Shown here: positions 18,623 through 27,549 of the stretch, in pieces
Layout of the letters: each line of letters starts with the position of its first letter
Position numbering within the stretch: the stretch's first letter is position 1
Source of the DNA: UBA4742 sp963785815
GTDB lineage: Bacteria > Actinomycetota > Acidimicrobiia > Acidimicrobiales > Acidimicrobilacustridaceae
Length of the DNA stretch: 64,000 bases
Direction of reading: 5' to 3'
Assembly: GCA_963785815.1 (NCBI GenBank)
Contig: CAWAWN010000002.1
Span: 1,364,001-1,428,000, forward strand
Position numbers and translations under genes: made by a program
The notes under the pieces: model-generated
The model's input: the letters and a program-made list of their open reading frames with translations, nothing else
The model's database searches: none
Told to the model about the DNA's origin: nothing

Positions 18623-19433
18623 CCTGGTGGCCAACGGCGTGCGCTTCAACGTGGTGCGGCTCGGGCCCGGCGAGGGTGCCGAGCTGGGGGAGCGCCGGCG
18701 GCCGGTCGTGTTCCTGCACGGCCTGATCATGGACAACCTGTCGAGCTTCTACTACACGCTGGCGCCGGGGGTGGCGGCCACCACCGACTCCGTGCTCTAC
18801 GACCTGCGCGGCCACGGACGCAGCGAGCGACCCCTCGACGGGTACCGCATCGAGGACGGCGTCGATGACCTGTTCGCCATCCTCGACGGGCTGGGCATCG
18901 TCGAGCCGGTGCACCTGGTGGCCAACAGCTTCGGGGGCACCATCGCCCTGGCCGCCGCCCTGGCCCGGCCCGAGCGCGTCGCCGGCATGGTGCTGGTCGA
19001 GGCCCATCCCGCCTTCGAGGGGTGGGGCGACGAGATCGTCGAGGAGCTGTCCGACCTGGTGGAGGGCTTCGACGGCCCCGGCATCCGCGACTACCTGGCC
19101 GGCGAGGCCCCCCGCTCCCTGCGCACGATGGTGCGCACCTGCGAGGAGCTGGTCACCGTCTCGACCCTGGGGACCGACCTGCGCACGTCGCGGCCCACCA
19201 CCCCCGACGACCTCACGGCCGTGTCCTGTCCGACCCTGCTGCTCTACGGGGAGAACTCCGACATCCTCGACCGGGCCTTCGTGCTCGAGGACGCCATCCC
19301 GGGATCGGTGCTGGTGGTGGTGGACGGCTGCTCGCACGCCCTGCTGATGGAGAACCCCCACGAGGTCGAGCGCCACCTCCACACCTGGCTGGCCGAGCAG
19401 GCCGAGCCCCGGGCGGATCGGGTTGCCTCGTGA
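18615..19433 (+). CDS. Alpha/beta hydrolase, probable chain-releasing thioesterase
   Basis: The 272-residue protein has an HG oxyanion motif (VVFLHGLIMDN), a nucleophile elbow ANSFGGT with Ser105, and a late His241 (GCSHALL), so the catalytic triad looks complete. The elbow has Asn rather than Gly before the serine. The ATG at 18615 overlaps the ACP stop by 8 bp. In this operon its likely job is to hydrolyse or transfer the finished acyl chain from an ACP. An ester hydrolase acting on the finished product is an alternative. Confidence 0.8.
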   Translation: MADLVANGVRFNVVRLGPGEGAELGERRRPVVFLHGLIMDNLSSFYYTLAPGVAATTDSVLYDLRGHGRSERPLDGYRIEDGVDDLFAILDGLGIVEPVHLVANSFGGTIALAAALARPERVAGMVLVEAHPAFEGWGDEIVEELSDLVEGFDGPGIRDYLAGEAPRSLRTMVRTCEELVTVSTLGTDLRTSRPTTPDDLTAVSCPTLLLYGENSDILDRAFVLEDAIPGSVLVVVDGCSHALLMENPHEVERHLHTWLAEQAEPRADRVAS

Positions 19434-20626
19434 GCCGCATCCTGGTGGTGGTGCCGCCGCTCACCGGCCACGTGAACCCCACCGTGGGCCTGGGCGCGGC
19501 CCTGACCGCCCGCGGCCACGACGTGACCTGGACGGGCCTGCCCGGCGTGGTCGACGCCCTGCTGGCGCCGGGGGCGGCCTTCGCACCCCTGGTGGGCGCC
19601 CTCGACCAGGCCGCCTTCGACGACCTGTCGCGTCGCTCGGTCGGGCTGCGGGGCCCGGCCGCCCTGAAGTTCCTGTGGGAGGACTTCATCGTCCCCTACG
19701 CCACCGCCACCCTGGCCGAGCTGGACCGGGTGGTGGCGCGGGACGAGCCGGACCTGATGGTGGTCGACCAGCAGGCCGTGGCCGGAGCGGTGGTGGCCCG
19801 CAGTCGAGGCATCCCGTGGGTGACCTCGGCCACCACGTCGGCCGAGCTCACCGATCCGCTGGCCGACCTGCCCAAGGTGGATGCCTGGGTGCGGGCGCAG
19901 CTCGTCGACCTCCAGGTGCGGGCCGGCATGGATCCGGCCCTGGCGGCCCAGGGCGACCTGCGCTTCTCGGATCGCCTGGTGCTCGCCTTCACCTCGGCCG
20001 AGCTGGTCGGGCCGCTCGGCCCGGCGATGCCCCCCGTCACGTTCGTCGGCCCCTGCTTCGCCGACCGACCCGACCCGACCCCGTTCCCGTGGGAGTGGCT
20101 CGACCCGGCCCGCCGACACGTGCTGGTGTCGCTGGGGACGCTCAACGCCGAGGCCGGGGCCCGGTTCCTGGGCGCGGCCGTCGAGGCGCTGGCCGCCGCC
20201 GACCTCCAGGCCGTGGTGGTGGCCCCGCCCGACCTGCTGGTGGTGCCCGACGATGTCACCAACGTGCTGGTGCGGCCCCGGGTGCCCCAGGTGGCGCTGC
20301 TGGCCCACGTCGACGCCGTGGTCAGCCACGGCGGGCACAACACGGTGTGCGAGAGCCTGGCCCACGGCCTGCCCCTGGTGCTGGCCCCGATCCGCGACGA
20401 CCAGCCCATCGTGGCCGAGCAGGTGGTGCGGGCCGGGGCCGGCGTGCGCGTGCGCTTCGGGCGGGTGGGCCCGGCCGAGCTGCGGGCCGCGGTCGACGCC
20501 GTCCTGGACGACCCCGCCTACCGGCAGGCGGCCCGCTCGGTGGGGGAGTCGTTCCGCCGGGCCGGAGGCGCCGAGGCCGCGGCCGAGGCCGTGAGCCGGT
20601 TGGTCGGCGTGCGGGAGCCGGCATGA
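19430..20626 (+). CDS. GT1-family glycosyltransferase
   Basis: This 398-residue protein starts with GTG overlapping the previous stop (GTGA). The N-terminus, RILVVVPPLTGHVNPTVGLG, is typical of macrolide/UDP-glycosyltransferases of family GT1. The C-terminal half has the nucleotide-sugar signature VSHGGHNTVCESLAHGLP (near residue 299) followed by DDQPIVAEQV. Enzymes of this family move a sugar from an NDP-sugar to a hydroxyl of a lipid, polyketide or terpenoid. Here it probably glycosylates the product of the two synthases. Sugar and acceptor site are unknown. Confidence 0.88.
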   Translation: MSRILVVVPPLTGHVNPTVGLGAALTARGHDVTWTGLPGVVDALLAPGAAFAPLVGALDQAAFDDLSRRSVGLRGPAALKFLWEDFIVPYATATLAELDRVVARDEPDLMVVDQQAVAGAVVARSRGIPWVTSATTSAELTDPLADLPKVDAWVRAQLVDLQVRAGMDPALAAQGDLRFSDRLVLAFTSAELVGPLGPAMPPVTFVGPCFADRPDPTPFPWEWLDPARRHVLVSLGTLNAEAGARFLGAAVEALAAADLQAVVVAPPDLLVVPDDVTNVLVRPRVPQVALLAHVDAVVSHGGHNTVCESLAHGLPLVLAPIRDDQPIVAEQVVRAGAGVRVRFGRVGPAELRAAVDAVLDDPAYRQAARSVGESFRRAGGAEAAAEAVSRLVGVREPA

Positions 20627-22569
20627 GGGCGCCGTCGGTCGGCCAGGTGCTCCGGCGCCTCCGTCCCCGTCGTCGCCTGGGTTGGCTGTGGGTGGTCCTG
20701 GCCGTGGGCACCGTCCTGAACGGGTTGCGCCTCCGGGCCCGGGTGGAGGCCTTGGGCCACGTCCCCGACGACGACACCCCCGACCCCGCCTCGGCAAATT
20801 GGGCATCTTTGGCTGTGGCTCCTCGCGCAGAATCCCGCCCATTATCCGACGAGGCCGATCCCGACCACGTGTTCATCACCGCGCCCGGCGTCCACCTCGA
20901 CGACGACACCAAGCGCCGGGTCAGCGCCTACGCCCGCCGACGCGGGCTCGACGTGCTGGACCTGGTGCCGGCCGACCTGGGCACCGAGCAGATCCTCGAC
21001 CTGGTTCGCCTGGTCGACCCGGCCACCTTCGCCTCGAACCGGTTGGTCACGGGACGGGGTCCGGGTCAGGCCACGCTGGTGCACCGCGAGGTGCTGCGCC
21101 GCGCCGGGCTGGAGGACCTGGTCGACGACCCGGATCCGGCCACCTACCTCGAGATCACCGCCCAGCTCAAGCGCTACGCCACCAAGTCCATCGACCTGGC
21201 CGTGGTGGGTGACCTGCGGGCCGCGCCCGAGGACCTGCGTCGCCGGCGAGCATACCTGTCCGCGCTCTACTCGAAGGCCGCCCCGGCGGTGGTGGCCGTG
21301 CCCATCGTCCACGAGGTCCTGCTGGCCGCTGGCCTGGTGCTGGCCCCGGGCTGGACGCTGGCCGCGGCTGCCGCCTACGGCCTCCAGCCCTACCTGGCCC
21401 TGCGCGGCACCCGGCTCGAGCCGGCCGACCTGGTGCCGGCCTACGCCGCCAGCCGACCGCTCCAGTCGCTGGCCCGCACGGCCCGCACCCTGGCCGGCGA
21501 CGCGCCCGAGGCGGCGCCCGGCACCGGCCCCGAGGCCGAGGAGGCCCGCGTCCAGATCTACGACGACCTGCTGGCCGAGGGCATCGACCGCTTCTTCGAA
21601 CCCCGGCGCGACACCTGCCCCCTGTGCGGGTCGACGGCGCTGCGCGTCCGGGTGATCTCCGAGGACCTGCTCCAGTACAAGCCGGGCACCTTCGTCCTCG
21701 ACGGGTGCGACGACTGCGGGCACATCTTCCAGAACCCCCACCTGTCGCTGGAGGGCCTCGACTTCTACTACCGCGACTTCTACGACGGGATGGGAGAGGA
21801 GCAGCTCGACTTCGTCTTCAGCTCCGACGACGCCTCCTACCTGGGACGGGTCGACCTGGTGGCCGCCCACGCCCAGCCCAAGCGGTGGCTCGACGTGGGC
21901 GCCGGGCACGGGCACTTCTGCCTGATCGCCTCCGACGTGCTGCCCGACACCCGTTTCGACGGGCTCGACCTGTCCGACGGGATCGACGAGGCCGAGCGCC
22001 GCCAGTGGGTCGAGCGGGGGTATCGGGGCCTGTTCACGGAGCTGGCCGACGAGCTGGCCGATGCCTACGACGTGGTCAGCATGCACCACTACCTCGAGCA
22101 CACCCGTGATCCGGCCGCCGAGCTCGACGCCGCTGCCACCGTGCTGGAGCCGGGCGGTCACCTGCTCATCGAGGTGCCCGACCCCGAGTGCCGATCCGGG
22201 CGGGCCCTGGGCTGGCTGTGGGGTCCATGGTTCCAGCCCCAGCACCAGCACTTCGTGTCGGTCGACAACCTGTGTCGGCTGCTGGCCGAGCGGGGGTTCA
22301 CCGTGGTCGAGCGGCAGCGCCAGTCTCCGCACCAGCCCGTGGACCTGGCCTTCGCCCTGCTGCTGGCCACCAGCCGTCTGGCCGGCCCTCCGCCGCGCCC
22401 GTGGCGTGACCCACCGTCGACCGCGGCCCGGCTGCGGCGCAGCGCCTGCTTCGTGGCCCTGGCTCCGTTCATGGTCCTGGCCCTGCTGGTGGACCGGCTC
22501 ATCGCCCCGGTGGTGAGCCGGCTGCCGCAGGGCTCCAACACGTACCGGGTGCTGGCCCGGCGGGACTGA
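20623..22569 (+). CDS. Membrane-anchored fusion: unknown N-terminal domain plus SAM methyltransferase
   Basis: A 648-residue protein coupled by ATGA to the glycosyltransferase gene. A hydrophobic segment near residues 18-36 may anchor it. Residues 40-325 include more hydrophobic stretches (about 225-265), and I could not assign this part to a family. From residue 333 it has a zinc-ribbon-like CPLCG...CDDCGHIFQNP pair, as in many sugar or lipid C-methyltransferases. A class I SAM-binding domain follows, with LDVGAGHGHF near residue 423 and a late MHHYLEHTRDP segment. A last hydrophobic stretch lies near residues 605-628. It probably methylates the acyl product or its sugar at the membrane. Confidence 0.75.
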   Translation: MRAPSVGQVLRRLRPRRRLGWLWVVLAVGTVLNGLRLRARVEALGHVPDDDTPDPASANWASLAVAPRAESRPLSDEADPDHVFITAPGVHLDDDTKRRVSAYARRRGLDVLDLVPADLGTEQILDLVRLVDPATFASNRLVTGRGPGQATLVHREVLRRAGLEDLVDDPDPATYLEITAQLKRYATKSIDLAVVGDLRAAPEDLRRRRAYLSALYSKAAPAVVAVPIVHEVLLAAGLVLAPGWTLAAAAAYGLQPYLALRGTRLEPADLVPAYAASRPLQSLARTARTLAGDAPEAAPGTGPEAEEARVQIYDDLLAEGIDRFFEPRRDTCPLCGSTALRVRVISEDLLQYKPGTFVLDGCDDCGHIFQNPHLSLEGLDFYYRDFYDGMGEEQLDFVFSSDDASYLGRVDLVAAHAQPKRWLDVGAGHGHFCLIASDVLPDTRFDGLDLSDGIDEAERRQWVERGYRGLFTELADELADAYDVVSMHHYLEHTRDPAAELDAAATVLEPGGHLLIEVPDPECRSGRALGWLWGPWFQPQHQHFVSVDNLCRLLAERGFTVVERQRQSPHQPVDLAFALLLATSRLAGPPPRPWRDPPSTAARLRRSACFVALAPFMVLALLVDRLIAPVVSRLPQGSNTYRVLARRD

Positions 22570-22572
22570 CCC

Positions 22573-23415
22573 ATGAGCCTCCAGATCGACCTGCCCTACT
22601 TCGACCAGATCCTCGAGGTGGTGGAGCGCCAGCCGTCCTCGGACCTGGCCGTCGCCTTCCGACGCCACGTCCACTGGGGGTGCTTCGAGCAACCCGAGCG
22701 GGCCGACGACTCGCTGGCCGGCTACGTGCAGGCGGCCGAGTCCATGACCCGTCGCATCGTGGACGCGACCCGGGTGGGCGACGGGGCGCGCGTCCTCGAC
22801 GTGGGGTGCGGGTTCGGGGGCACCGTCCACCACCTCGACGAACGGCTCGACCGGGCCGCGCTGGTCGGCCTCAACATTGACGCCCGCCAACTGGGCCGGG
22901 CCCGGTCGTCGGTGACACCCCGGAGCGGCAACACCATCGACTTCGTGGCCGCTGACGCCTGTTGCCTGCCCTTCGCCGACGCCTCGTTCGACGCCCTGAC
23001 CGCGGTGGAGTGCATCTTCCACTTCCCGAGCCGCAAGCAGTTCTTCCGCGAGGCCGGTCGGGTGCTGCGCCCCGGCGGGGTGCTGGCCCTGTCGGACTTC
23101 GTGCGCGGCGGTGGTGGTCTGGCCGCCGCGCTCGACGGCGCCCGATCAGCCGACGAGGCACCGTCGGAGTTCTACGGGCGCAACACCGCTCCGGTGAGCG
23201 CCGAGGGCTACGTCCGGGTGGCCCGGGTCGGCGGGCTCGAACCGTTGGTCGACGAGGACATCACGGCTCGGACGTTGCCCACCTACGCGGCCATGCGCCG
23301 CCTCTACCTGGAGGCTGGGCTGGTGGACGGTGGCCGGGCCACCGACGAGCTCGAGCGCCTGGCCCGCCAGGGCCTGGTCGAGTACCACATCCTGGCCTTC
23401 GCCAAGCCGGCCTGA
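22573..23415 (+). CDS. Class I SAM-dependent methyltransferase
   Basis: A 280-residue protein starting at ATG 22573, three bases after the previous stop. Motif I is VLDVGCGFGGT near residue 74, followed by GLNID (acidic residue for the ribose) and LPFADASFDALTAVEC, as in Methyltransf_11-type enzymes. The N-terminal HWGCFEQPERADDSL segment resembles small-molecule O- and C-methyltransferases that act on terpenoids, sterols or quinones. It is the last intact gene of the synthase operon and probably tailors the same product. Confidence 0.85.
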   Translation: MSLQIDLPYFDQILEVVERQPSSDLAVAFRRHVHWGCFEQPERADDSLAGYVQAAESMTRRIVDATRVGDGARVLDVGCGFGGTVHHLDERLDRAALVGLNIDARQLGRARSSVTPRSGNTIDFVAADACCLPFADASFDALTAVECIFHFPSRKQFFREAGRVLRPGGVLALSDFVRGGGGLAAALDGARSADEAPSEFYGRNTAPVSAEGYVRVARVGGLEPLVDEDITARTLPTYAAMRRLYLEAGLVDGGRATDELERLARQGLVEYHILAFAKPA

Positions 23416-23429
23416 GCGCGCCCGTCACG

Positions 23430-23575
23430 CCAGACCGCTGGCCGAGCTGCTGGACTGGTGGGCTGTGCGCGACGTCCGCCTCGTGCTCACCTGCGGGTTG
23501 CCGGGGTGGGCAGGACGACCCTGGCCCGGCAGCTCGCCGCGTATCGCGGCGCCGTGCGCCCCGGACCGGGTTGAG
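23430..23575 (+). pseudogene. Remnant of a P-loop (AAA-like) ATPase gene
   Basis: Translating 23466-23505 gives DVRLVLTCGLPG. After a one-base shift the next frame gives VGRTTLARQLAAYRG and then a stop near 23573. Joined, they form a Walker A motif (GLPGVGRTT) broken by what looks like loss of one G in the GGGG run near 23505. Nothing else of an ATPase is present, so this is a decayed fragment between the synthase operon and the convergent permease gene. Confidence 0.55.
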
Positions 23576-23594
23576 CTGCGACCGATCGAGGTCG

Positions 23595-25031
23595 TCAGCC
23601 CCGGTCGGCCCGCTCGGCCTTCCACGTGGGCCGGCGGAACCGGTCGAGGAGCAACGGCGGCGCGACGCCGATGACGACCAGGCCCGTCAGGATCAACGCT
23701 GCGTACTGGACGGGCCGGGAGTGGCCGAACTGGGCGGGGGCGACGAACCCGATCACCAGCGCGGCCACCGATGACGCCCCGCCCAGCAGGCACAGCAGGC
23801 CGAGACGCGGGGCCCGGTAGCCGCGCCGGTGGTCCGGCTGGGATCGTCGCAGGCGCACGGCGGCGACGAACATCAACACGTACATGATCAGGTACACCTG
23901 CGTGGCCATGACCGCGAAGATCCAGTAGGCGTGCGACACGCTGGGGATGAAGGCGTACAGCAAGGCGATGACGGTGATCACCGCGCCCTGGGCGGCCAGG
24001 ATGCGCACCTCGATGCCCTGCGCGTTGACCTGCTGGAAGAACGGGGGCAGGAAGCCCTGCTCGCTGCCGATCCGCAACAGCCCCTCGGAGGGGCCCCCGA
24101 GCCAGGCCATCATCCCGGCGAGCGCCCCGACGGCCAGCGCGATGGCCACCACGGGCACGGCGAAGCCCACGCCGAAGTGGATCAGGAGGCGGTCGAAGGC
24201 CTGCATCACCCCGGCGGTGAAGCTGATGTGGGCGGACGGGACCACCCAGGCGATGGCCAGCGTCGGACCCACGAACACGGCCAGCACGACGGCCATGGCC
24301 ACGAAGATGGCCCGCGGGTACTCACGGCCGGGGTCGCGCAGCTCGTCCACGTGCACGGCGTTGACCTCGATGCCGGCATAGGTGAAGAAGGCGTTGACGA
24401 CCAGCACGATGCTGGCCAGGCCGCTCCAGGCCGGCAGGACGTGCCCACTGGTCATGGGCGCGGCCGAGTGGTGGCCCTGCAGCAGGTAGGCGACACCCAG
24501 CACCACCAGGATCGCCCCCGGGACGATCGTGCCCACGATGGTGCCGCTCGAGGAGAGGGCGGCCACCAGCGAGGCCCCACGCGACGACACCAGCACGCCG
24601 AGCCAGAACAGCACGACGATGACCACCGCGTTGTACACGCCGTTGGCGGCCAGGCGCGGCGACACCACATAGGCGAGCGTGCCCGCCACGTAGGCGAGCA
24701 GCGCCGGGTAGTAGAAGATCGTCTGGGCGAACTGGCACCACACGGCCACCAGCCCCATCGGCGCCGACAGGCCCTGCTCGACCCAGTTGTACACACCCCC
24801 CGGCCAGCCCGATGCCAGCTCCGCGGCCACCAGCGACACGGGCACCAGGAACACGAAGGCCGGGATCACGTAGAGGAACACCGACGCCAGGCCGAAGACG
24901 GCCATGGCCGGCGTCGACCCGAGGTAGCCGACGGACCCCACCGTCATCATGGCCAGCGCCATCCACGTGATCCACCTCGGGCCCCGGCGTCGAGCACCCC
25001 GGCGCTCCGCCCGTCCCACCGGCATCTTCAC
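23595..25031 (-). CDS. APC-superfamily amino-acid permease
   Basis: A 478-residue polytopic membrane protein with about 12 hydrophobic helices. The N-terminal helices GSVGYLGSTPAMAVFGLA and the ELASGWPGGVYNWVEQGL segment match the APC superfamily. The fit is closest to GadC/YjeM-like amino-acid/polyamine antiporters. The start is GTG 25031; an ATG six bases further in (25025) is an alternative. It is divergent from the hydrolase gene at 25154, with about 120 bp between them. Its substrate cannot be read from the sequence. Confidence 0.85.
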   Translation of the reverse strand: MKMPVGRAERRGARRRGPRWITWMALAMMTVGSVGYLGSTPAMAVFGLASVFLYVIPAFVFLVPVSLVAAELASGWPGGVYNWVEQGLSAPMGLVAVWCQFAQTIFYYPALLAYVAGTLAYVVSPRLAANGVYNAVVIVVLFWLGVLVSSRGASLVAALSSSGTIVGTIVPGAILVVLGVAYLLQGHHSAAPMTSGHVLPAWSGLASIVLVVNAFFTYAGIEVNAVHVDELRDPGREYPRAIFVAMAVVLAVFVGPTLAIAWVVPSAHISFTAGVMQAFDRLLIHFGVGFAVPVVAIALAVGALAGMMAWLGGPSEGLLRIGSEQGFLPPFFQQVNAQGIEVRILAAQGAVITVIALLYAFIPSVSHAYWIFAVMATQVYLIMYVLMFVAAVRLRRSQPDHRRGYRAPRLGLLCLLGGASSVAALVIGFVAPAQFGHSRPVQYAALILTGLVVIGVAPPLLLDRFRRPTWKAERADRG

Positions 25032-25153
25032 AGGCTAACGAGGTGTCGCCGCCCGCCGGGACGATGGCCGCCCGCGGTGGATCCACTCGTCGCACCCCTC
25101 CCGGTCACGAGGCGGGCGCCATCCCTGGCATGCTCGGTGGCCGGAGGGGTGCG

Positions 25154-26020
25154 ATGGCGATCGTGGTGCGTGACGTGGAGGCCAACGGGCTGACCTTCCG
25201 GTGTCGGGAGGCCGGGGTCGGTGGCGAGCCGGTGCTGCTGCTGCACGGCTTCCCGGAGACCTCGCACATGTGGGTCCGGCTGATGGAGGACCTGGCCCGC
25301 CAGGGCTACCACTGCCTGGCGCCCGACCAGCGCGGGTACAGCCCGGGGGCCCGCCCCACCGAGGTGGCCGACTACGGCTACGAGCAGTTGGCCGGGGACA
25401 TCCTCGGGATCCCCCGGGCGGTCGGCTTCGACCGGTTCCACCTCGTCGCCCACGACTGGGGTGCCTGTGCCTCGTGGGTCGCGCTGGCCCTCGACCCCGG
25501 TCGCATCGCCAGCTTCGTCAGCCTGTCGATCCCGCACTACCGGGCCTTCGCCGAGGCGGTGTGGTCGGACCCCGACGAGGAGCTGTACCGCGGGGTGCTC
25601 GAGCTGTTGCTGGCCGACGACCATGCGGCCGAGCAGGCCATGGCCGCCGACGACTTTGCCGGGCTGGTGTCGGTGTGGGAGCTCAGCACCCCCGAGGAGG
25701 TCGAGGACTACCTGGACGTGTTCCGCCAGCCGGGCGCCCTGACCGGCGCGCTCGACTGGTACCGGGCCTGCCGGGGCCACCGCCGCGCCCTCGACGACCC
25801 CGGCGCCCCGTTCGCGGACGTCGCCACCCCCACCCGGCTGATCTGGGGACGCGACGACCCCTACGTGCGACGTCGGAGCGTGGAGCTGGCCGCGGCCCAC
25901 ATGACCGGGGACTACGAGGTGGTCGACCTCGACGCCGGGCACTGGCTGATCCAGCAGCGATACGACGTCGTGGCCGCCGAGGTGGCCGAGCACCTGGCCC
26001 GTCACCGGCTCACCTCCTGA
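25154..26020 (+). CDS. Alpha/beta hydrolase, epoxide-hydrolase-like
   Basis: This 288-residue protein has the HGFPETSHMW oxyanion segment, the DQRGYSPGARP segment, and a nucleophile elbow AHDWGACASW in which an Asp takes the nucleophile position. That combination is characteristic of epoxide hydrolases and haloalkane dehalogenases. The C-terminal DAGHWLIQQ carries the catalytic His. I chose ATG 25154, preceded by GGAGGGG, over the upstream in-frame ATG at 25130. Its substrate is unknown. The gene stands alone, divergent from the permease and closed by a long hairpin. Confidence 0.85.
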   Translation: MAIVVRDVEANGLTFRCREAGVGGEPVLLLHGFPETSHMWVRLMEDLARQGYHCLAPDQRGYSPGARPTEVADYGYEQLAGDILGIPRAVGFDRFHLVAHDWGACASWVALALDPGRIASFVSLSIPHYRAFAEAVWSDPDEELYRGVLELLLADDHAAEQAMAADDFAGLVSVWELSTPEEVEDYLDVFRQPGALTGALDWYRACRGHRRALDDPGAPFADVATPTRLIWGRDDPYVRRRSVELAAAHMTGDYEVVDLDAGHWLIQQRYDVVAAEVAEHLARHRLTS

Positions 26021-26035
26021 CGCCGCCGCTCCTGA

Positions 26036-26113
26036 GCCCCACCCTCACGAACCTGTCAGCCCACCGACCTCGGACGGCCCGCGGGGCTGACAGGTTGGAC
26101 GAGCGAGGGTGGG
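26036..26113. terminator. Long imperfect inverted repeat between hydrolase and crotonase genes
   Basis: The left arm (26037-26062) contains CCCACCCTC and AACCTGTCAGCCC. The right arm (26083-26113) is its reverse complement with a small indel. The loop is about 20 bp. The structure starts 16 bp after the hydrolase stop and probably terminates transcription. It also leaves only about 25 bp before the next ATG. Confidence 0.6.
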
Positions 26114-26137
26114 TGGGCGCTTGCCTAGGCTGACCGG

Positions 26138-26950
26138 ATGACCAGCTTCGAGACCCTGCTGTGCGAGATCGCCGACGGCGTCGCCTGGGTGACCCTCAAC
26201 CGACCCGAGGTGCTCAACGCCTTCAACCGCCAGATGGAGGACGAGCTCGCCGCCCTGTGGCAGGCCCTCCAGCACGACGACGACGTGCGCTGCATCGTGC
26301 TGGCCGCCGCCGGCGACCGTGCCTTCTGCGTGGGCATCGACCGCGACGCCACCTTCAACGAGAACACCGCGGCCGACGGACACCTGGGCTATTCGACGCC
26401 GTGGGTGTTCGACGACCCCGGTCGACGCCTGGGGCCGAAGGCCAACGAGTTGTGGAAGCCGGTCATCGCCGCGGTGCGGGGCATGGCCTGCGGCGGCGCC
26501 TTCTACCTGCTCGGCGAGTGCGACTTCATCATCGCCGAGCGCGGGGCCACCTTCTTCGACCCGCACGTGTCGTTCCAGATGCCGGCGGCCTACGAACCCA
26601 TCCAGATGCTCCAGAAGATGCCGCTGCAGGAGGTGCTGCGCATGTCGCTGCTCGGCGCCCACGAGCGCATGACGGCCCAGCGGGCCTACGAGATCGGGCT
26701 GGTCTCCCAGGTGGTCGACGGCGACGAGCTCGAGGAGACCGTCCGCTGGGCGGCCGAGGCCATCGCTTCGGCCCCGGCCCTGCCCGTCCAGGGCACCCTG
26801 CGGGCCATCTGGATGGCCAACGAGGTGCCCCGCGCCCAGGCCATCTCGCTCGCCTCGCTCTACACCCGCATCGGCATCGATCCCGAGGCCATGTACGCCG
26901 GCCAGGCCGAGTTCGGCACCAAGAAGCGCATCGAGTGGCGCTCCCGCTGA
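26138..26950 (+). CDS. Enoyl-CoA hydratase/isomerase (crotonase family)
   Basis: A 270-residue crotonase-fold protein. VAWVTLNRPEVLNAFNRQM is the family's N-terminal hallmark, and AAGDRAFCVGIDRDA is the first oxyanion-hole strand. GMACGGAFYLLGECDFIIA supplies the second oxyanion glycine and CoA-binding region. Crotonases hydrate or isomerise enoyl-CoA, or carry out related CoA-ester chemistry. The protein is close in layout to the crotonase at 37071, suggesting paralogy. The nearby cupin, SDR and F420-type oxidoreductase suggest a catabolic role. Confidence 0.85.
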   Translation: MTSFETLLCEIADGVAWVTLNRPEVLNAFNRQMEDELAALWQALQHDDDVRCIVLAAAGDRAFCVGIDRDATFNENTAADGHLGYSTPWVFDDPGRRLGPKANELWKPVIAAVRGMACGGAFYLLGECDFIIAERGATFFDPHVSFQMPAAYEPIQMLQKMPLQEVLRMSLLGAHERMTAQRAYEIGLVSQVVDGDELEETVRWAAEAIASAPALPVQGTLRAIWMANEVPRAQAISLASLYTRIGIDPEAMYAGQAEFGTKKRIEWRSR

Positions 26951-27033
26951 GCCGGCGGCGGTCACGGGACCGGCTGGTGTCGGATAGCGCCGCACGCATA
27001 TGGTGAGAGCCACGCTTTCACCCAGGGGGAACC

Positions 27034-27549
27034 ATGCAGACAGGGTCGGACGCGGGCGGGAAGGGCCGGCGGGGCATCAAGTTCTTCGACCGGGCCGACG
27101 CCCGGCCGTTGCCCGACACCGGGATGATGTCGATGCCCACCACCGAGGGCGATGTCGACGAGCAGCTGATGACCTGGGCCCTGTCCGGGGGCCACATCGT
27201 CAAGGTGCTCTACCAGGACGGCGACGACGGCATGAGCCTGATCTGGTCCTGGTTCGGCCCCGGCTACACGCTGCCCCGCCACAGCCACTCGGCCGACTGC
27301 CTCTACTACGTGGTGGCGGGCGAAGCCCATCTGGGCAACCGCACGGTCGAGGCCGGGTCGGGCTTCTTCGTGCCGGCCGACGCGCCCTACGCCTACACGG
27401 CCGGTCGCGACGGCATCCAGATCCTCGAGTTCCGCAACGTGTCCTCGTTCGACATGCGCATCACCGAGTCGCTGGCCGGCTGGGACCGCATCGTGGACAC
27501 CGTCCGGGAGCGGGCCGACGACTGGAAGGTGGCGTCGGCCGATGTCTGA
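27034..27549 (+). CDS. Cupin-domain protein
   Basis: A 171-residue protein with ATG 27034 after an AGGGGGAA ribosome site. The central region GYTLPRHSHSADCLYYVVAGEAHLGN is a cupin motif 1 with two His residues and a Glu able to bind metal. AGSGFFVPADAPYAY forms motif 2. Single-domain cupins may be dioxygenases, isomerases or sensors. Function here is not known. Its stop overlaps the SDR start by 8 bp, so the two are co-translated. Confidence 0.8.
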   Translation: MQTGSDAGGKGRRGIKFFDRADARPLPDTGMMSMPTTEGDVDEQLMTWALSGGHIVKVLYQDGDDGMSLIWSWFGPGYTLPRHSHSADCLYYVVAGEAHLGNRTVEAGSGFFVPADAPYAYTAGRDGIQILEFRNVSSFDMRITESLAGWDRIVDTVRERADDWKVASADV

